The notes: generated from the sequence alone by a model not told the origin. 64,000 nt of DNA from Bacteroidota bacterium (GCA_027484685.1 JAIXSO010000047.1:186001-250000), one strand, 5' to 3'. Shown: positions 17,355 to 26,423, counted from the stretch's first letter. Program-made: numbers and translations.

Positions 17355-18479
17355 ATGAAAAAAATTACGCTATCTGTTTGTATTCTATTTTTGTTTTTAA
17401 CTAGCATGGCTCAAAATAAAGCAGTTATAAAAGTTGCTTTACTCATGCCTTTTTGTGCTAAACAAATAAACACCAATCCAAACCATAAAAATGCCGATTT
17501 GGGCAATGCCTGCCGCGAGTATTACCAAGGATTATTAGTAGCTGCCGATAGTTTAAAAAATGCAGGTTACAATATTGATATTACTATTTTTGATACTGAA
17601 CGCGATACAGTTAAATTTAAAAAAATTTTAAATAATGATGCAGTTCAAAATGCTGATTTTATATTAGGTCCTGTAATTAAAGAAGGCCAAATGATGATGC
17701 AAAACTTTAAAAGTAAAAAAAATGCTTTTCATCTTTCGCCTTTATTTACCTTTACCAAAACTAAAATTATTGATCCTAAATCAATTTCAGCTTATCCTGA
17801 TTTAACTTATTATGCCGATTACTTTTTACAATATTTAAAAAACAAAGAAATTACCGGTAACTTAATTATTATTACAGGTAAAGATGCCTCAGATAAAGCA
17901 CTTGCTACTTACTTAAAACAAAGCGTTAAACCCGAAAGTAGTTTAAAAGTTAAAACTTTAGATATAGCTAAAAATCAGGACATTGTTAAACTACTAAATA
18001 GCGATAAAGTAAACAATATTTTTATAGCCTGCGATGATGAGAGCCAAGTAAATGCTACTTTAAAAAACATAGCCGATTCGGCATTAGATTATAAAATTAA
18101 TACTTTTGGTTTACGTAAAATTATAGATTTTAGAAATGTAAATTTAAATGATTGGTTAAGCAGTAATTTACATATTATTACGCCATTTCATGTTAATTAT
18201 GACGATTCATTAACCAAAGCTTTTATTCAAACTTACCGCGATTACTATGAAACAGAACCTACTGAATTTGCTTATGTTGGTTACGATCAATTTATAATGG
18301 CAATAAGCACTTACGCTAAAACCAATGGTACTTTTAAAGATTTAGATAAAATAAAACCTTATAAACTCATTGCTAACCAATACATGCTTAAAGAAAAAGG
18401 TAACAATGCAGGTTTGCAAAATAGTATTTTACATATTTTAAAACTTGAAAACGAAGGTTTAAAAGAAGTAAGTTGGTAA
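17355..18479 (+). CDS. Periplasmic-binding-protein type 1 fold, secreted (LivJ/LpoA-like)
   Basis: A 374-residue secreted protein. I use ATG 17355 because it gives a clean signal peptide (MKKITLSVCILFLFLTSMAQ); an ATG six codons earlier is also open. The mature part has the two-lobe layout of type 1 periplasmic binding proteins: KVALLMPFCAKQ opening, EYYQGLLVAADSLKNAGYNIDITIFDTERD, an inter-lobe FILGPVIKEG, then second-lobe NLIIITGKDASD and EFAYVGYDQFIMAISTYAKT. Bacteroidota carry such stand-alone proteins, often with a LysM domain that is absent here. No ABC transporter is adjacent, so ligand and role are unknown. Confidence 0.85.
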   Translation: MKKITLSVCILFLFLTSMAQNKAVIKVALLMPFCAKQINTNPNHKNADLGNACREYYQGLLVAADSLKNAGYNIDITIFDTERDTVKFKKILNNDAVQNADFILGPVIKEGQMMMQNFKSKKNAFHLSPLFTFTKTKIIDPKSISAYPDLTYYADYFLQYLKNKEITGNLIIITGKDASDKALATYLKQSVKPESSLKVKTLDIAKNQDIVKLLNSDKVNNIFIACDDESQVNATLKNIADSALDYKINTFGLRKIIDFRNVNLNDWLSSNLHIITPFHVNYDDSLTKAFIQTYRDYYETEPTEFAYVGYDQFIMAISTYAKTNGTFKDLDKIKPYKLIANQYMLKEKGNNAGLQNSILHILKLENEGLKEVSW

Positions 18480-18481
18480 TT

Positions 18482-19141
18482 TTAACTTTTAGCTATTGCA
18501 AATATTTGGCTGTTTTCGATTGTAAAACGGCCTCTTTTATTTTGTAACGATGACTTTAACATGGCTAAGGCTACTGTTTTACTTTCAATAGCAGCATATT
18601 TTTTAAAGCTACCAACCATTATTTTTGAAAGTGGCGCAAATATAAATTGCATTATTTTTTCGCCTATTCTAAACTCTTTTCTATTACCTAATAATAGTGA
18701 AGGTCTGAAAATATAATAACTTTCAAAACCGATGCTTGCTATTTTATTTTCAACTTCTCCTTTTACTTTATTATAAAAAACCGCACTTTGTGCATTAGCC
18801 CCTAAAGCTGAAACTATATAAAAATTGGTTGTTCCTTTAACTTTTACCAATTGAGCAAAACTCACACAATATTCATAATCAACCATTTTAAAAGCCTCTT
18901 GCGAACCAGCTGTTCTTATAGTGGTACCTAAACAACAAAATGCATCGGTTGGAATAAAAGGTAGTTCTGTATTGCTTAATTCGTTAAAATTTACCTTTAG
19001 CTGCACCAATTTATTGGACTGAATAGGTAATTCATTTCTAACCAAAACCAATACTTTACTGTACTCATTACTATCAATTAAATTTTGAACCAATTGATTA
19101 CCAATTAAGCCACTAGCACCCACAATTATTGCCGTTTTCAT
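18482..19141 (-). CDS. NAD(P)-binding atypical SDR (HTATIP2/NAD-dependent epimerase-like)
   Basis: A 219-residue single-domain Rossmann protein. The N-terminus TAIIVGASGLIGNQLVQNLI carries the GxxGxxG dinucleotide motif of atypical short-chain dehydrogenases. CLGTTIRTAGSQEAFKMVDYEYC and NFYIVSALGANAQSAVFYNKVKGEVE (Ser..YxxxK-like) match the HTATIP2/YwnB-type group, followed by the YYIFRPSLLLGNRKE motif. Substrate is unknown. It is convergent with the binding-protein gene, whose stop codon lies 3 bases away, and transcribed alone. Confidence 0.9.
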   Translation of the reverse strand: MKTAIIVGASGLIGNQLVQNLIDSNEYSKVLVLVRNELPIQSNKLVQLKVNFNELSNTELPFIPTDAFCCLGTTIRTAGSQEAFKMVDYEYCVSFAQLVKVKGTTNFYIVSALGANAQSAVFYNKVKGEVENKIASIGFESYYIFRPSLLLGNRKEFRIGEKIMQFIFAPLSKIMVGSFKKYAAIESKTVALAMLKSSLQNKRGRFTIENSQIFAIAKS

Positions 19142-19255
19142 AAATTATTGTCCGTTAAAAAATATTTGCAAATAAAACTTAAATATTTAGAAGCATAACA
19201 TAACAAAATATTGAATTGATAATTTATTATTGCATAACAAAAAACTATAAAAAAA

Positions 19256-20050
19256 ATGGCAACTAACCACGAAATAGACTACCGCTTATTTGGTAGCGAA
19301 ATGCAATGTGTAGAAATTGAATTAGATCCAAACGAGACTGTTATGGCTGAGCCTGGCAGTTTTATGATGATGAATGATGGCATTCAAATGCAAACCATTT
19401 TTGGCGATGGAAGCCAAGACAATTCAGGTATTTTAGGTAAATTATTTAGTGCTGGCAAGCGTTTATTAACTGGCGAAAGTTTGTTTATGACTGCTTATAC
19501 CAATATTGGACAAGGTAAAAAACAAGTAACTTTTGCAGCACCATATCCTGGTAAAATTATTCCTTTAGATTTATTGCGCTTAGGTGGCAGAATTGTTTGT
19601 CAAAAAGATTCGTTTTTATGCGCGGCAAAAGGTGTGGCAGTTGGAATTGAATTTCAACGTAAACTTGGTACTGGTTTATTTGGAGGCGAAGGATTTATAA
19701 TGCAAAAACTAGAAGGCGATGGTATGTGCTTTGTACATGCTGGTGGCCATGTAGAAGAACGCGAATTATTTCCTGGCGAAATGTTAAAAATTGATACTGG
19801 TTGTATTGTGGCATTTACAAAAGATGTAGATTACGATATTCAATTTGTAGGTGGAATTAAAAACACCTTATTTGGTGGCGAAGGCATATTTTATGCTACT
19901 TTAAGAGGCCCTGGTAAGGTTTGGATTCAAACATTGCCAATTAGCCGCTTAGCAGGTCGTATTTTGCAGTATGGAACTACTCGAGGTGGTAAAGAACAAG
20001 GAAGCCTTTTAGGTGGTTTAGGTAATTTATTAGATGGTGACGGGTTTTAA
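19256..20050 (+). CDS. TIGR00266/AIM24-family protein
   Basis: A 264-residue protein of the AIM24 (TIGR00266) family. Hallmarks are IDYRLFGSEMQCVEIELDPNETVMAEPGSFMMM at the start, KQVTFAAPYPGKIIPLDL, the glycine-rich GTGLFGGEGFIMQKLEGDG, and FGGEGIFYATLRGPGKVWIQTLP. The fold is a double-stranded beta-helix-like barrel. The yeast relative is mitochondrial; the bacterial function is not established. There is no signal peptide, so it is cytosolic. It is a single-gene unit followed by a terminator. Confidence 0.95.
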   Translation: MATNHEIDYRLFGSEMQCVEIELDPNETVMAEPGSFMMMNDGIQMQTIFGDGSQDNSGILGKLFSAGKRLLTGESLFMTAYTNIGQGKKQVTFAAPYPGKIIPLDLLRLGGRIVCQKDSFLCAAKGVAVGIEFQRKLGTGLFGGEGFIMQKLEGDGMCFVHAGGHVEERELFPGEMLKIDTGCIVAFTKDVDYDIQFVGGIKNTLFGGEGIFYATLRGPGKVWIQTLPISRLAGRILQYGTTRGGKEQGSLLGGLGNLLDGDGF

Positions 20051-20074
20051 TTAACCCCCTTAAATAATAATAAA

Positions 20075-20099
20075 AAGCTGCTCTTTGGCAGCTTTTTTT
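20075..20099 (+). terminator. Rho-independent terminator
   Basis: A 7-bp stem (AAGCTGC / GCAGCTT), 6-base loop and T run after the AIM24-family gene. It may also serve the convergent DUF2490 gene. Confidence 0.8.
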
Positions 20100-20103
20100 A
20101 TGC

Positions 20104-20910
20104 TTAAAAATTATAAACCAATTCGTTGGTAAATGTGTACCAAAGCTTTGAAACGGGCACAATGGGTTCATAATCGTACATGGTTCGTAAGTTTAAGTTA
20201 TACCTTAAGTTTTTGGTGATTTTATACCCAAATCTTCCATGAAAACCTATTCTAGGTAGCGATTCAGCAAAACTGGTTCTTAAAAAATAATACAATCCGC
20301 TATTGATAACTATTTGGTCATTGATAAATTGCTCATAACTAAAATACCAGTTAAATCGTGGATTAAACGTTTCTCTTGGATTGGTGTTGCTGGGTAAATT
20401 TTCGGTTCTTACACCTTCAAAATTCCATTTTTCATATTCAAACATAAAGCCTGCCGCGGTGGCTAAAGTTAGTTTTTCATCTCTGTAAATTCGTTTTCGT
20501 AAATTGGCCGTAATGGCAAATTTTTGTTCTAATCCTCTTGATTCAAGCCATTGGTATTGGGCGTAATACTCCGGATATAAACTGCGCGAAATATCTTGCC
20601 TAAACCTTGCAAATAAATAGCCACCACTTAAAATAGTTTGATTGCCATTGGTTATAATTTGCAAATTATTTGCTACTGTTAAAACATGATGACCTTTTAA
20701 ACGCATGGCAAGTTCAGCCCTGGCTGCAAGTTGGTTAACTGTTTCTTTTTGTGTTTGAGAACTAAAACTGCCCGAAATAGTTCCGGCATAATGTTTTTGA
20801 GTATCTATGGGTATTAAAACAAAACTTTCGGTAAATAAAAATTGTGCATTTATTTTTATAAAACTAAATACCACTAAACTAATGGTAAAAATTGACTTTT
20901 TAATTTTCAT
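20104..20910 (-). CDS. DUF2490-like outer-membrane beta-barrel protein
   Basis: Started at ATG 20910 (MKIKKSIFTISLVVFSFIKINAQF), which gives a normal signal peptide; the frame is open four codons further upstream. The mature protein has alternating hydrophobic/aromatic strands (YLFARFRQDISRSLYPEYYAQYQWLESRGLEQKFAITANLRKRIY) and ends in an aromatic residue (TNELVYNF), as outer-membrane barrels do. The pattern and the about 250-residue size match the DUF2490 group common in this phylum. Function unknown. Confidence 0.8.
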   Translation of the reverse strand: MKIKKSIFTISLVVFSFIKINAQFLFTESFVLIPIDTQKHYAGTISGSFSSQTQKETVNQLAARAELAMRLKGHHVLTVANNLQIITNGNQTILSGGYLFARFRQDISRSLYPEYYAQYQWLESRGLEQKFAITANLRKRIYRDEKLTLATAAGFMFEYEKWNFEGVRTENLPSNTNPRETFNPRFNWYFSYEQFINDQIVINSGLYYFLRTSFAESLPRIGFHGRFGYKITKNLRYNLNLRTMYDYEPIVPVSKLWYTFTNELVYNF

Positions 20911-21123
20911 AAGAAGGCACAAAATTGAAACTTGGCTGTTGGTTTTTAAAATTTAACTCAAAATAATTATGTACTTAGGCTAAATAATTGTCTATTAAAT
21001 TACTATTACTTTACACATAAATGAAGGCTAAAGGCTTAAACTATATTTGATTTAAAAATAAAATAACTTGTTTATGAATTAATTAAGATTACCTTGCGCC
21101 TTCATATTTAATAATTTAATACA

Positions 21124-21318
21124 ATGCAAGAAGGAACAGTGAAGTTTTTTGATGAAACAAAAGGCTTCGGATTTATCACTCCATCAGAAGGACGTGAAGA
21201 CATTTTCGTACATTCATCAGGTTTAATTGATAGAATTCAAGAAAATGACAAAGTACAATTTGAAACAGAAAGAGGAAAAAAAGGTATCAACGCTGTAAGA
21301 GTGCAAGTTACTAGATAA
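21124..21318 (+). CDS. Cold-shock protein (CspA family), copy 1 of 3
   Basis: A 64-residue single cold-shock domain that binds single-stranded RNA/DNA. RNP1 is KGFGFITP and RNP2 is DIFVHSSGL, with the surrounding GTVKFFDETKGFG opening intact. It has its own leader of roughly 100 bases and its own terminator, so it is an independent unit. It differs from copies 2 and 3 mainly at PSEGRED and the C-terminus. Csp proteins melt RNA structure during cold or growth transitions. Confidence 0.97.
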   Translation: MQEGTVKFFDETKGFGFITPSEGREDIFVHSSGLIDRIQENDKVQFETERGKKGINAVRVQVTR

Positions 21319-21340
21319 TATTCTAATTTTAATTCAAAAA

Positions 21341-21369
21341 AAAGCAAGTGTTTGCCACTTGCTTTTTTT
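21341..21369 (+). terminator. Terminator of csp copy 1
   Basis: A perfect 10-bp stem AAAGCAAGTG / CACTTGCTTT with a 5-base loop, ending in a T run. Confidence 0.9.
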
Positions 21370-21408
21370 ATTACAACAATTTATTTTACAATTAATTACA
21401 ACAACACA

Positions 21409-21600
21409 ATGCAAGAAGGAACAGTTAAGTTTTTTAACGAAACAAAAGGATTTGGTTTTATTTCACCAGCTAACGGTGGAGAAGATATTTTCGTACATTC
21501 ATCAGGTTTAATAGACAGAATCAGAGAAAATGACAAAGTAACTTTTGAAGAAGAAAGAGGAAAAAAAGGCATGAACGCAGTACGTGTTCAAGTTGCTTAA
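21409..21600 (+). CDS. Cold-shock protein (CspA family), copy 2 of 3
   Basis: A 63-residue cold-shock domain starting at ATG 21409; the frame is open further upstream but the family always begins at MQEGTVKFF. RNP1 is KGFGFISP and RNP2 is DIFVHSSGL. The leader is only about 40 bases from the preceding terminator, yet the gene has its own terminator. It is very close to copy 3 in both DNA and protein, so it is probably a recent tandem duplicate. Confidence 0.97.
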   Translation: MQEGTVKFFNETKGFGFISPANGGEDIFVHSSGLIDRIRENDKVTFEEERGKKGMNAVRVQVA

Positions 21601-21625
21601 TATTTATTTTTTAAATTCAACCCAA

Positions 21626-21661
21626 AAAAAAGCCTGTAATTTTTTATTACAGGCTTTTTTT
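21626..21661 (+). terminator. Terminator of csp copy 2
   Basis: A 14-bp stem (AAAAAGCCTGTAAT / ATTACAGGCTTTTT) followed by T. Confidence 0.9.
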
Positions 21662-21711
21662 ATTTAAATAGTTTATTATTTTGCCAACCTAATTTTTAAA
21701 ATAATAACATA

Positions 21712-21906
21712 ATGCAAGAAGGAACAGTTAAGTTTTTTAACGAAACAAAAGGATTTGGATTTATTGTACCAACTAATGGCGGAGAAGACATTTTTGTACA
21801 TTCATCAGGCTTAATCGACAAGATTAAAGAAAATGACAAAGTTGAATACGAAAGTGAAAGAGGCAAAAAAGGCTTAAACGCTGTAAACGTAAAAGTAGTT
21901 GGGTAA
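21712..21906 (+). CDS. Cold-shock protein (CspA family), copy 3 of 3
   Basis: A 64-residue cold-shock domain with RNP1 KGFGFIVP and RNP2 DIFVHSSGL. The first twelve codons are identical to copy 2 in nucleotide sequence. It has its own short leader and terminator. Three consecutive copies allow different promoters to drive near-identical chaperones. Confidence 0.97.
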   Translation: MQEGTVKFFNETKGFGFIVPTNGGEDIFVHSSGLIDKIKENDKVEYESERGKKGLNAVNVKVVG

Positions 21907-21927
21907 TATAATATACACTATTTCAAC

Positions 21928-21964
21928 AAAAAGGCTGATAATTTGATTATCAGCCTTTTTTTGT
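21928..21964 (+). terminator. Terminator of csp copy 3
   Basis: A stem of at least 10 bp (AAGGCTGATA / TATCAGCCTT) with an A/T extension and a T run. Confidence 0.9.
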
Positions 21965-21973
21965 GTTTTATGG

Positions 21974-22121
21974 TTCCTTCTTCCGCTTTGGCGGAATCAG
22001 AATGACGTTCCCGAACATTCTGTAACAAACGTCATGCTGACGAAGGAAGCATCTTTACGGGTAAACTAACTACTTATAAAGTTACTTCTTCCGCTTTGGC
22101 GGAATCAGGATGACGTTCCCG
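21974..22121. repeat. REP-like intergenic repeat (two direct copies with an inverted partial copy between)
   Basis: A 37-bp unit (starting CTTCTTCCGCTTTGGCGGAA and ending GATGACGTTCCCG or AATGACGTTCCCG) occurs at 21977-22013 and 22085-22121 with one mismatch. Each contains the hairpin TTCCGC-TTTG-GCGGAA. Between them, 22029-22050 (AACGTCATGCTGACGAAGGA) is a partial inverted copy. It is non-coding DNA between csp copy 3 and the end of alaS, and probably one locus of a genome-wide repeat family. Confidence 0.85.
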
Positions 22122-22164
22122 CACGTTTGAAACGATAAAAACTTGATGTCAATCTTCTTCTCTA

Positions 22165-25100
22165 TTAAACCAACAACTTCGCTTTTTCTATCGCTGCTTG
22201 TAAACCGTTTACATCATTTCCGCCAGCAGTAGCATAAAATGGTTGGCCTCCGCCCCCACCTTTTATTTCTTTGGCTAAATCTTTTACAATATTCCCTGCA
22301 TGTAAACTTTTTTCTTTTACCAAGTTATCGCTGATAATTACACTCAACATTGGTTTTTCGTTTAACACGCAACCCAATACACAGAACAAATTCTCCACTT
22401 CGTTTTTTAGTTGGAATGAAAGGTTTTTCAATTGCTCTGCATTTGAAATGGTGATTAGTAGAATAAGTTGATTGGTTGATTCTTTTGATACGATTTTCCC
22501 TTTCAATTCATTCTTTAAAGCAACTGTTTTTTCATTTTCAAAAACTTCTAACTTCTTCAACAAATCTGCTTTTTCAGTCATTAATTGCTCCACAGATTTT
22601 ACAATATCTTTTGAGTTTAATGTTTTACTTAAGCTATCAACTGTTAACTGCCAACTGTCAACCAATTGTTGAGCTGCATCAGCTGTTATGGCTTCAATCC
22701 TTCGTACACCGGCAGCTACCGCAGCTTCACTTACTATTTTAAATAAACCAATTTGGCCAGTAGCTCTTACGTGCGTTCCTCCGCAAAGTTCGCGGCTGTA
22801 TTTATCATCAAAAGTAATTACACGCACTGAATCGCCATATTTTTCGCCAAAAAGCATCATAGCGCCCATTGTTTGTGCTTCTTCAATAGGTACATTTCTG
22901 CGTTCATCTAAACTGATGTTTTCGCGTATTTTTTGGTTAACAATTTGTTCTACTTGTGCTATTTCTTCTTTGGTCATAGCCGAGAAATGCGAGAAGTCAA
23001 AACGCAAATTATCGTTATTTACCAAACTACCTTTTTGTGCCACATGCATGCCCAAAACTTGGCGCAATGCAGCGTGCAATAAATGCGTAGCAGAATGGTT
23101 ATTTTCGGTTAGTTTGCGTTTAGCAACATCAACCGAAGCAGTAAAGATAGTATTTATATTTTCTGGCAACGATTCTGTAAAATGAATGATTAAATTGTTT
23201 TCTTTTTTGGTATCAATAATGGCAATTTTTTCGTTGGCATTGCTAATAAAACCAGTATCTCCAATTTGCCCCCCACCTTCAGGATAAAAAGGCGTTTGGT
23301 TAAATACCAATTGATAACTTTCTTTTCCTTTGGCTTTTACCTTGCGGTATCTTATAATTTGAATTTCAGCTTCAGTTTGGTCGTAACCAAGGAAAATGGT
23401 TTGTCCGTTATTGTTATCAAAGTTAGACGCATAATTATGCGTCTCTACCCAATCATCGGTAGTTAATTCTGTTGCTTTGCGTGAACGTACTTTTTGTTCT
23501 GCTAATGCGTTTTGGAAACCTTCCTCATCAATACTCCAACCATTCTCATTAGCTATTAATCTTGTCAGATCAATTGGAAAACCAAAGGTATCATACATAA
23601 TGAAACAAAAATTACCATCAAAAGTTAAGTCAATGTTACTAAAGTCTAAGCTATCTAAAAATTTAAGGTTACTTTTTTGATTAATTTCTTTTTTTAAATT
23701 TTCTGATAGCATTAATTGAATTCCAATAGTTCGATAGTCTTCATTAGGTCCACTTCCCATTACTGTTCCGTTATTGTTAAAACTTAAATTTAGTCCATCT
23801 TCAAAAATAAAAGTATTTCCTAAATGGGTTCTACCTTTTTCAAACGAAAGAGAGTTTTTTAGAAAAATTTGAGCTACAGAATTAAAAATTTTTTCATCAA
23901 TATAGGTATATATTTTTGTGTTTCCATTGTCAAGTGTTCTTAAAAAACTTGCTTCCTCTTCTCTAATTACTTTGCTTACAAAATCTTTTTGAGCATGTAA
24001 CTCAGGGAATACAGTTTTAAAGCTATCCGCAATTAACAAAGCCAATTGGCACATAAAAGGTTCTTTAATTTCTAAAAACTGGTATTGGTAACGCACCGCT
24101 CTGCGTAAAATTCTGCGTATTACATAACCTGCACCGTTATTGCTTGGTAATTGTCCATCGGCTATGGCAAAGCTTATGGCACGGATATGATCAGCCATTA
24201 CACGCATGGCAATGTCTTGTTTGCTATCGCTTTTTTGGTATTTTACATTCGAGTGTTTTTCAATAAACTGAATAGTTGGTACAAAAACATCGGTATCGTA
24301 ATTACTGGTTTTACCTTCAATGGCGCGCACCAAACGCTCAAAACCCATTCCTGTGTCTACATGTTGGGCAGGTAGTTTTTCTAAACGAGTATATTTGGCT
24401 AATAAATCATTTTTAATTTTATTGAATTTATCCTGCTCAATTTCTTTTGAAGCCAACTGTTTTCTATAAAAATCTTCTTCATTTTTTAAATCTGTAGAAC
24501 CATTTTCATTCCAAACTCGGTTAAATTCCATGAACACATTGTTCCAAATTTCAATTACTTGCGGATGGTCATTGTTTACCAAAGTTTTTCCATCTACCAA
24601 AGCACGCTCAGCATCTGGGCGTAAGTCAATATGAATTTCAGAGCAAGGACCACAAGGGCCGGTATCGCCCATTTCCCAAAAATTATCTTTTTTATTTCCG
24701 TTTAAAATTCGGTCTTCGGCTATGTATAATTTCCAATTATCAAAGGCTTCTTGGTCAAAAGCTAAACCTTCTTTTGCATCGCCTTCAAAAACCGTAACAT
24801 ACAATCTATCTTTTGGCAGTTTATACACATCAACCAAAAGCTCCCAAGCCCATTCAATGGCTTCTTTTTTAAAATAATCGCCAAAGCTCCAATTGCCCAA
24901 CATTTCAAACATGGTATGGTGGTAAGTATCTACCCCTACTTCTTCCAAATCATTATGTTTTCCGCTTACACGCAAACATTTTTGAGTATCAACCACACGT
25001 TTGTACTTTGGCGTTTCATTGCCCAAAAACCAATCTTTAAATTGGTTCATACCGGCATTGGTAAACATTAAAGTTGGGTCGTTTTTTACTACAATGGGTG

Positions 25101-25173
25101 CCGAAGGAACAATTGTGTGCCCTTTTCCTTCAAAAAATTTTAAAAATTGGTTGCGTATTTCTCCTGATGTCAT
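22165..25173 (-). CDS. alaS: Alanine--tRNA ligase with an internal insertion
   Basis: AlaRS charges tRNA-Ala and edits Ser/Gly mischarging. Visible parts: the class II catalytic core from residue 1 (FLKFFEGKGHTIVPSAPIV, DPTLMFTNAGMNQFK, TYHHTMFEMLGNWSFGDYF, the GCGPCSEIH-like DTGPCGPCSEIHID, GAGYVIRRILRRAVRY); the editing domain with HSATHLLH (about 690) and RELCGGTHV (about 793), supplying the zinc ligands; and the C-terminal DHHA1 domain with KGGGGGQPFYATAGG. The length of 1002 residues exceeds the usual 870-880. The excess lies mostly between RTLDNGN (about 411) and MYDTFGFPIDL (about 524), where relatives have about 30 residues. It is a single gene, divergent from the M23 peptidase. Confidence 0.98.
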   Translation of the reverse strand: MTSGEIRNQFLKFFEGKGHTIVPSAPIVVKNDPTLMFTNAGMNQFKDWFLGNETPKYKRVVDTQKCLRVSGKHNDLEEVGVDTYHHTMFEMLGNWSFGDYFKKEAIEWAWELLVDVYKLPKDRLYVTVFEGDAKEGLAFDQEAFDNWKLYIAEDRILNGNKKDNFWEMGDTGPCGPCSEIHIDLRPDAERALVDGKTLVNNDHPQVIEIWNNVFMEFNRVWNENGSTDLKNEEDFYRKQLASKEIEQDKFNKIKNDLLAKYTRLEKLPAQHVDTGMGFERLVRAIEGKTSNYDTDVFVPTIQFIEKHSNVKYQKSDSKQDIAMRVMADHIRAISFAIADGQLPSNNGAGYVIRRILRRAVRYQYQFLEIKEPFMCQLALLIADSFKTVFPELHAQKDFVSKVIREEEASFLRTLDNGNTKIYTYIDEKIFNSVAQIFLKNSLSFEKGRTHLGNTFIFEDGLNLSFNNNGTVMGSGPNEDYRTIGIQLMLSENLKKEINQKSNLKFLDSLDFSNIDLTFDGNFCFIMYDTFGFPIDLTRLIANENGWSIDEEGFQNALAEQKVRSRKATELTTDDWVETHNYASNFDNNNGQTIFLGYDQTEAEIQIIRYRKVKAKGKESYQLVFNQTPFYPEGGGQIGDTGFISNANEKIAIIDTKKENNLIIHFTESLPENINTIFTASVDVAKRKLTENNHSATHLLHAALRQVLGMHVAQKGSLVNNDNLRFDFSHFSAMTKEEIAQVEQIVNQKIRENISLDERRNVPIEEAQTMGAMMLFGEKYGDSVRVITFDDKYSRELCGGTHVRATGQIGLFKIVSEAAVAAGVRRIEAITADAAQQLVDSWQLTVDSLSKTLNSKDIVKSVEQLMTEKADLLKKLEVFENEKTVALKNELKGKIVSKESTNQLILLITISNAEQLKNLSFQLKNEVENLFCVLGCVLNEKPMLSVIISDNLVKEKSLHAGNIVKDLAKEIKGGGGGQPFYATAGGNDVNGLQAAIEKAKLLV

Positions 25174-25307
25174 GTGAGTTACAAAAATCTATGATGTAAA
25201 TGCTAAAAAATTGGTTTAAATTAATATTTTCGCCTCTTGCTAATTTTAAAATATCAATAGCTGAAACAAGGTTTCAATATAAATATTTTTTATTCATAAC
25301 TAAAAGC

Positions 25308-26273
25308 GTGGCAAAGATAAAATACTTTTACAATCCAAATAAGCTCGACTTTGAAAAAGTTCGCACCAGTTTTACCACGGTAATTTGGCGCGTATTTGGC
25401 TTTTTATCAGCGTCATTGGTATCAGGAGCCATTATTGTATTAGCACTTTATAGTTTTATTGACTCACCAAAAGAAAAAATTTTACAGCGCGAAAATAAGC
25501 AATACAAAGACCAATTACGTAGGTTACAAACACGAGTAAACGAACTAAGTATGGTGCTTGGGGAATTGCAAGATAGAGATGCGCAAATTTATAGAACCAT
25601 TTTTGAGGCTGACCCAATAAGTTTTAAGCCAAAATTTAATCCAAACGATAGAAAATATAAACTAGCCGAAGGTTTTGATGATGCTGAAGTTATAAATGAT
25701 TTAAATAATAAGGTAGAAAACATTACCAGTTTGGTTGCTTTGCAATCTAAATCGTTTGATGAACTAAAAAAATTGGCTGATAGTAAACAAGATTTTTTGG
25801 CTTCAATTCCAGCAATTCAGCCTATTGCCAATAAAGATTTAAAACGTATTGCCTCTGGTTTTGGTTATAGAATTCATCCTATTTATAAAACCACAAAGTT
25901 TCACTCTGGAATTGATTTTACAGCACCAACCAGAACACCTGTGTATGCTACAGGAAATGGAACTGTGAGTTTTGCTAAATACGAAGGTCGCGGTTATGGA
26001 AACCATATTATTATAAACCACGGATTTGGTTATAAAAGTTTATATGGCCATTTAAGTAGTATTGAAGTTTTTGAACGCCAAAAAGTAAAACGTGGAGAAT
26101 TGATTGGTTATGTTGGAAATACAGGAACATCAACTGCACCACATTTACATTACGAAGTAGTAAAAGGAGAGAAAAAAGTAAACCCAATCAATTACTTCTT
26201 TAACGATATAAGCGAAGCCGATTACGAAGCTATTCGTGATATTTCGGCTCGTCCTACCCAATCATTTGATTAA
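25308..26273 (+). CDS. M23-family membrane-anchored metallopeptidase
   Basis: A cell-wall endopeptidase of the LytM/M23 type. I favour the GTG at 25308 because the protein then begins MAKIKYFYNPNKLDFEKV, the usual opening in Bacteroidota relatives; an in-frame ATG at 25200 adds 36 unusual residues. It has one transmembrane helix (LSASLVSGAIIVLALYSF), then a periplasmic coiled coil (KILQRENKQYKDQLRRLQTRVNEL), then the peptidase domain with zinc ligands in HSGIDF and HLHYEV and the loop GYGNHIIINHG. The ligand set is complete, so it should be active on peptidoglycan cross-links. Confidence 0.95.
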   Translation: MAKIKYFYNPNKLDFEKVRTSFTTVIWRVFGFLSASLVSGAIIVLALYSFIDSPKEKILQRENKQYKDQLRRLQTRVNELSMVLGELQDRDAQIYRTIFEADPISFKPKFNPNDRKYKLAEGFDDAEVINDLNNKVENITSLVALQSKSFDELKKLADSKQDFLASIPAIQPIANKDLKRIASGFGYRIHPIYKTTKFHSGIDFTAPTRTPVYATGNGTVSFAKYEGRGYGNHIIINHGFGYKSLYGHLSSIEVFERQKVKRGELIGYVGNTGTSTAPHLHYEVVKGEKKVNPINYFFNDISEADYEAIRDISARPTQSFD

Positions 26274-26423
26274 GGAAATTACCTGATTTATTTTGCAACT
26301 GTCTTTAAATGTACTTTTTGCAAAACACTATGTGCGAAATTTATTTTAATAAAAAATGAAACTAATATTAGTTTTTTCAAAATAATTTACTTTATTTGTT
26401 ATTAGATAAATTTTATAAACGGT

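Noticed and set aside
21974-22121. Possible short CRISPR array
   Set aside because: Only two direct copies with one long spacer and an inverted partial copy; no cas genes nearby. It fits a REP-like repeat.
22600-22680. Micro-repeat giving WQLTVDSL in AlaRS as a sign of a frameshift
   Set aside because: The frame continues correctly into the DHHA1 domain. It is only a short linker repeat of the CAACTGT type.
22271-24375. Several plus-strand frames opposite alaS
   Set aside because: Shadows of a strongly conserved gene; no family resemblance and no start signals.
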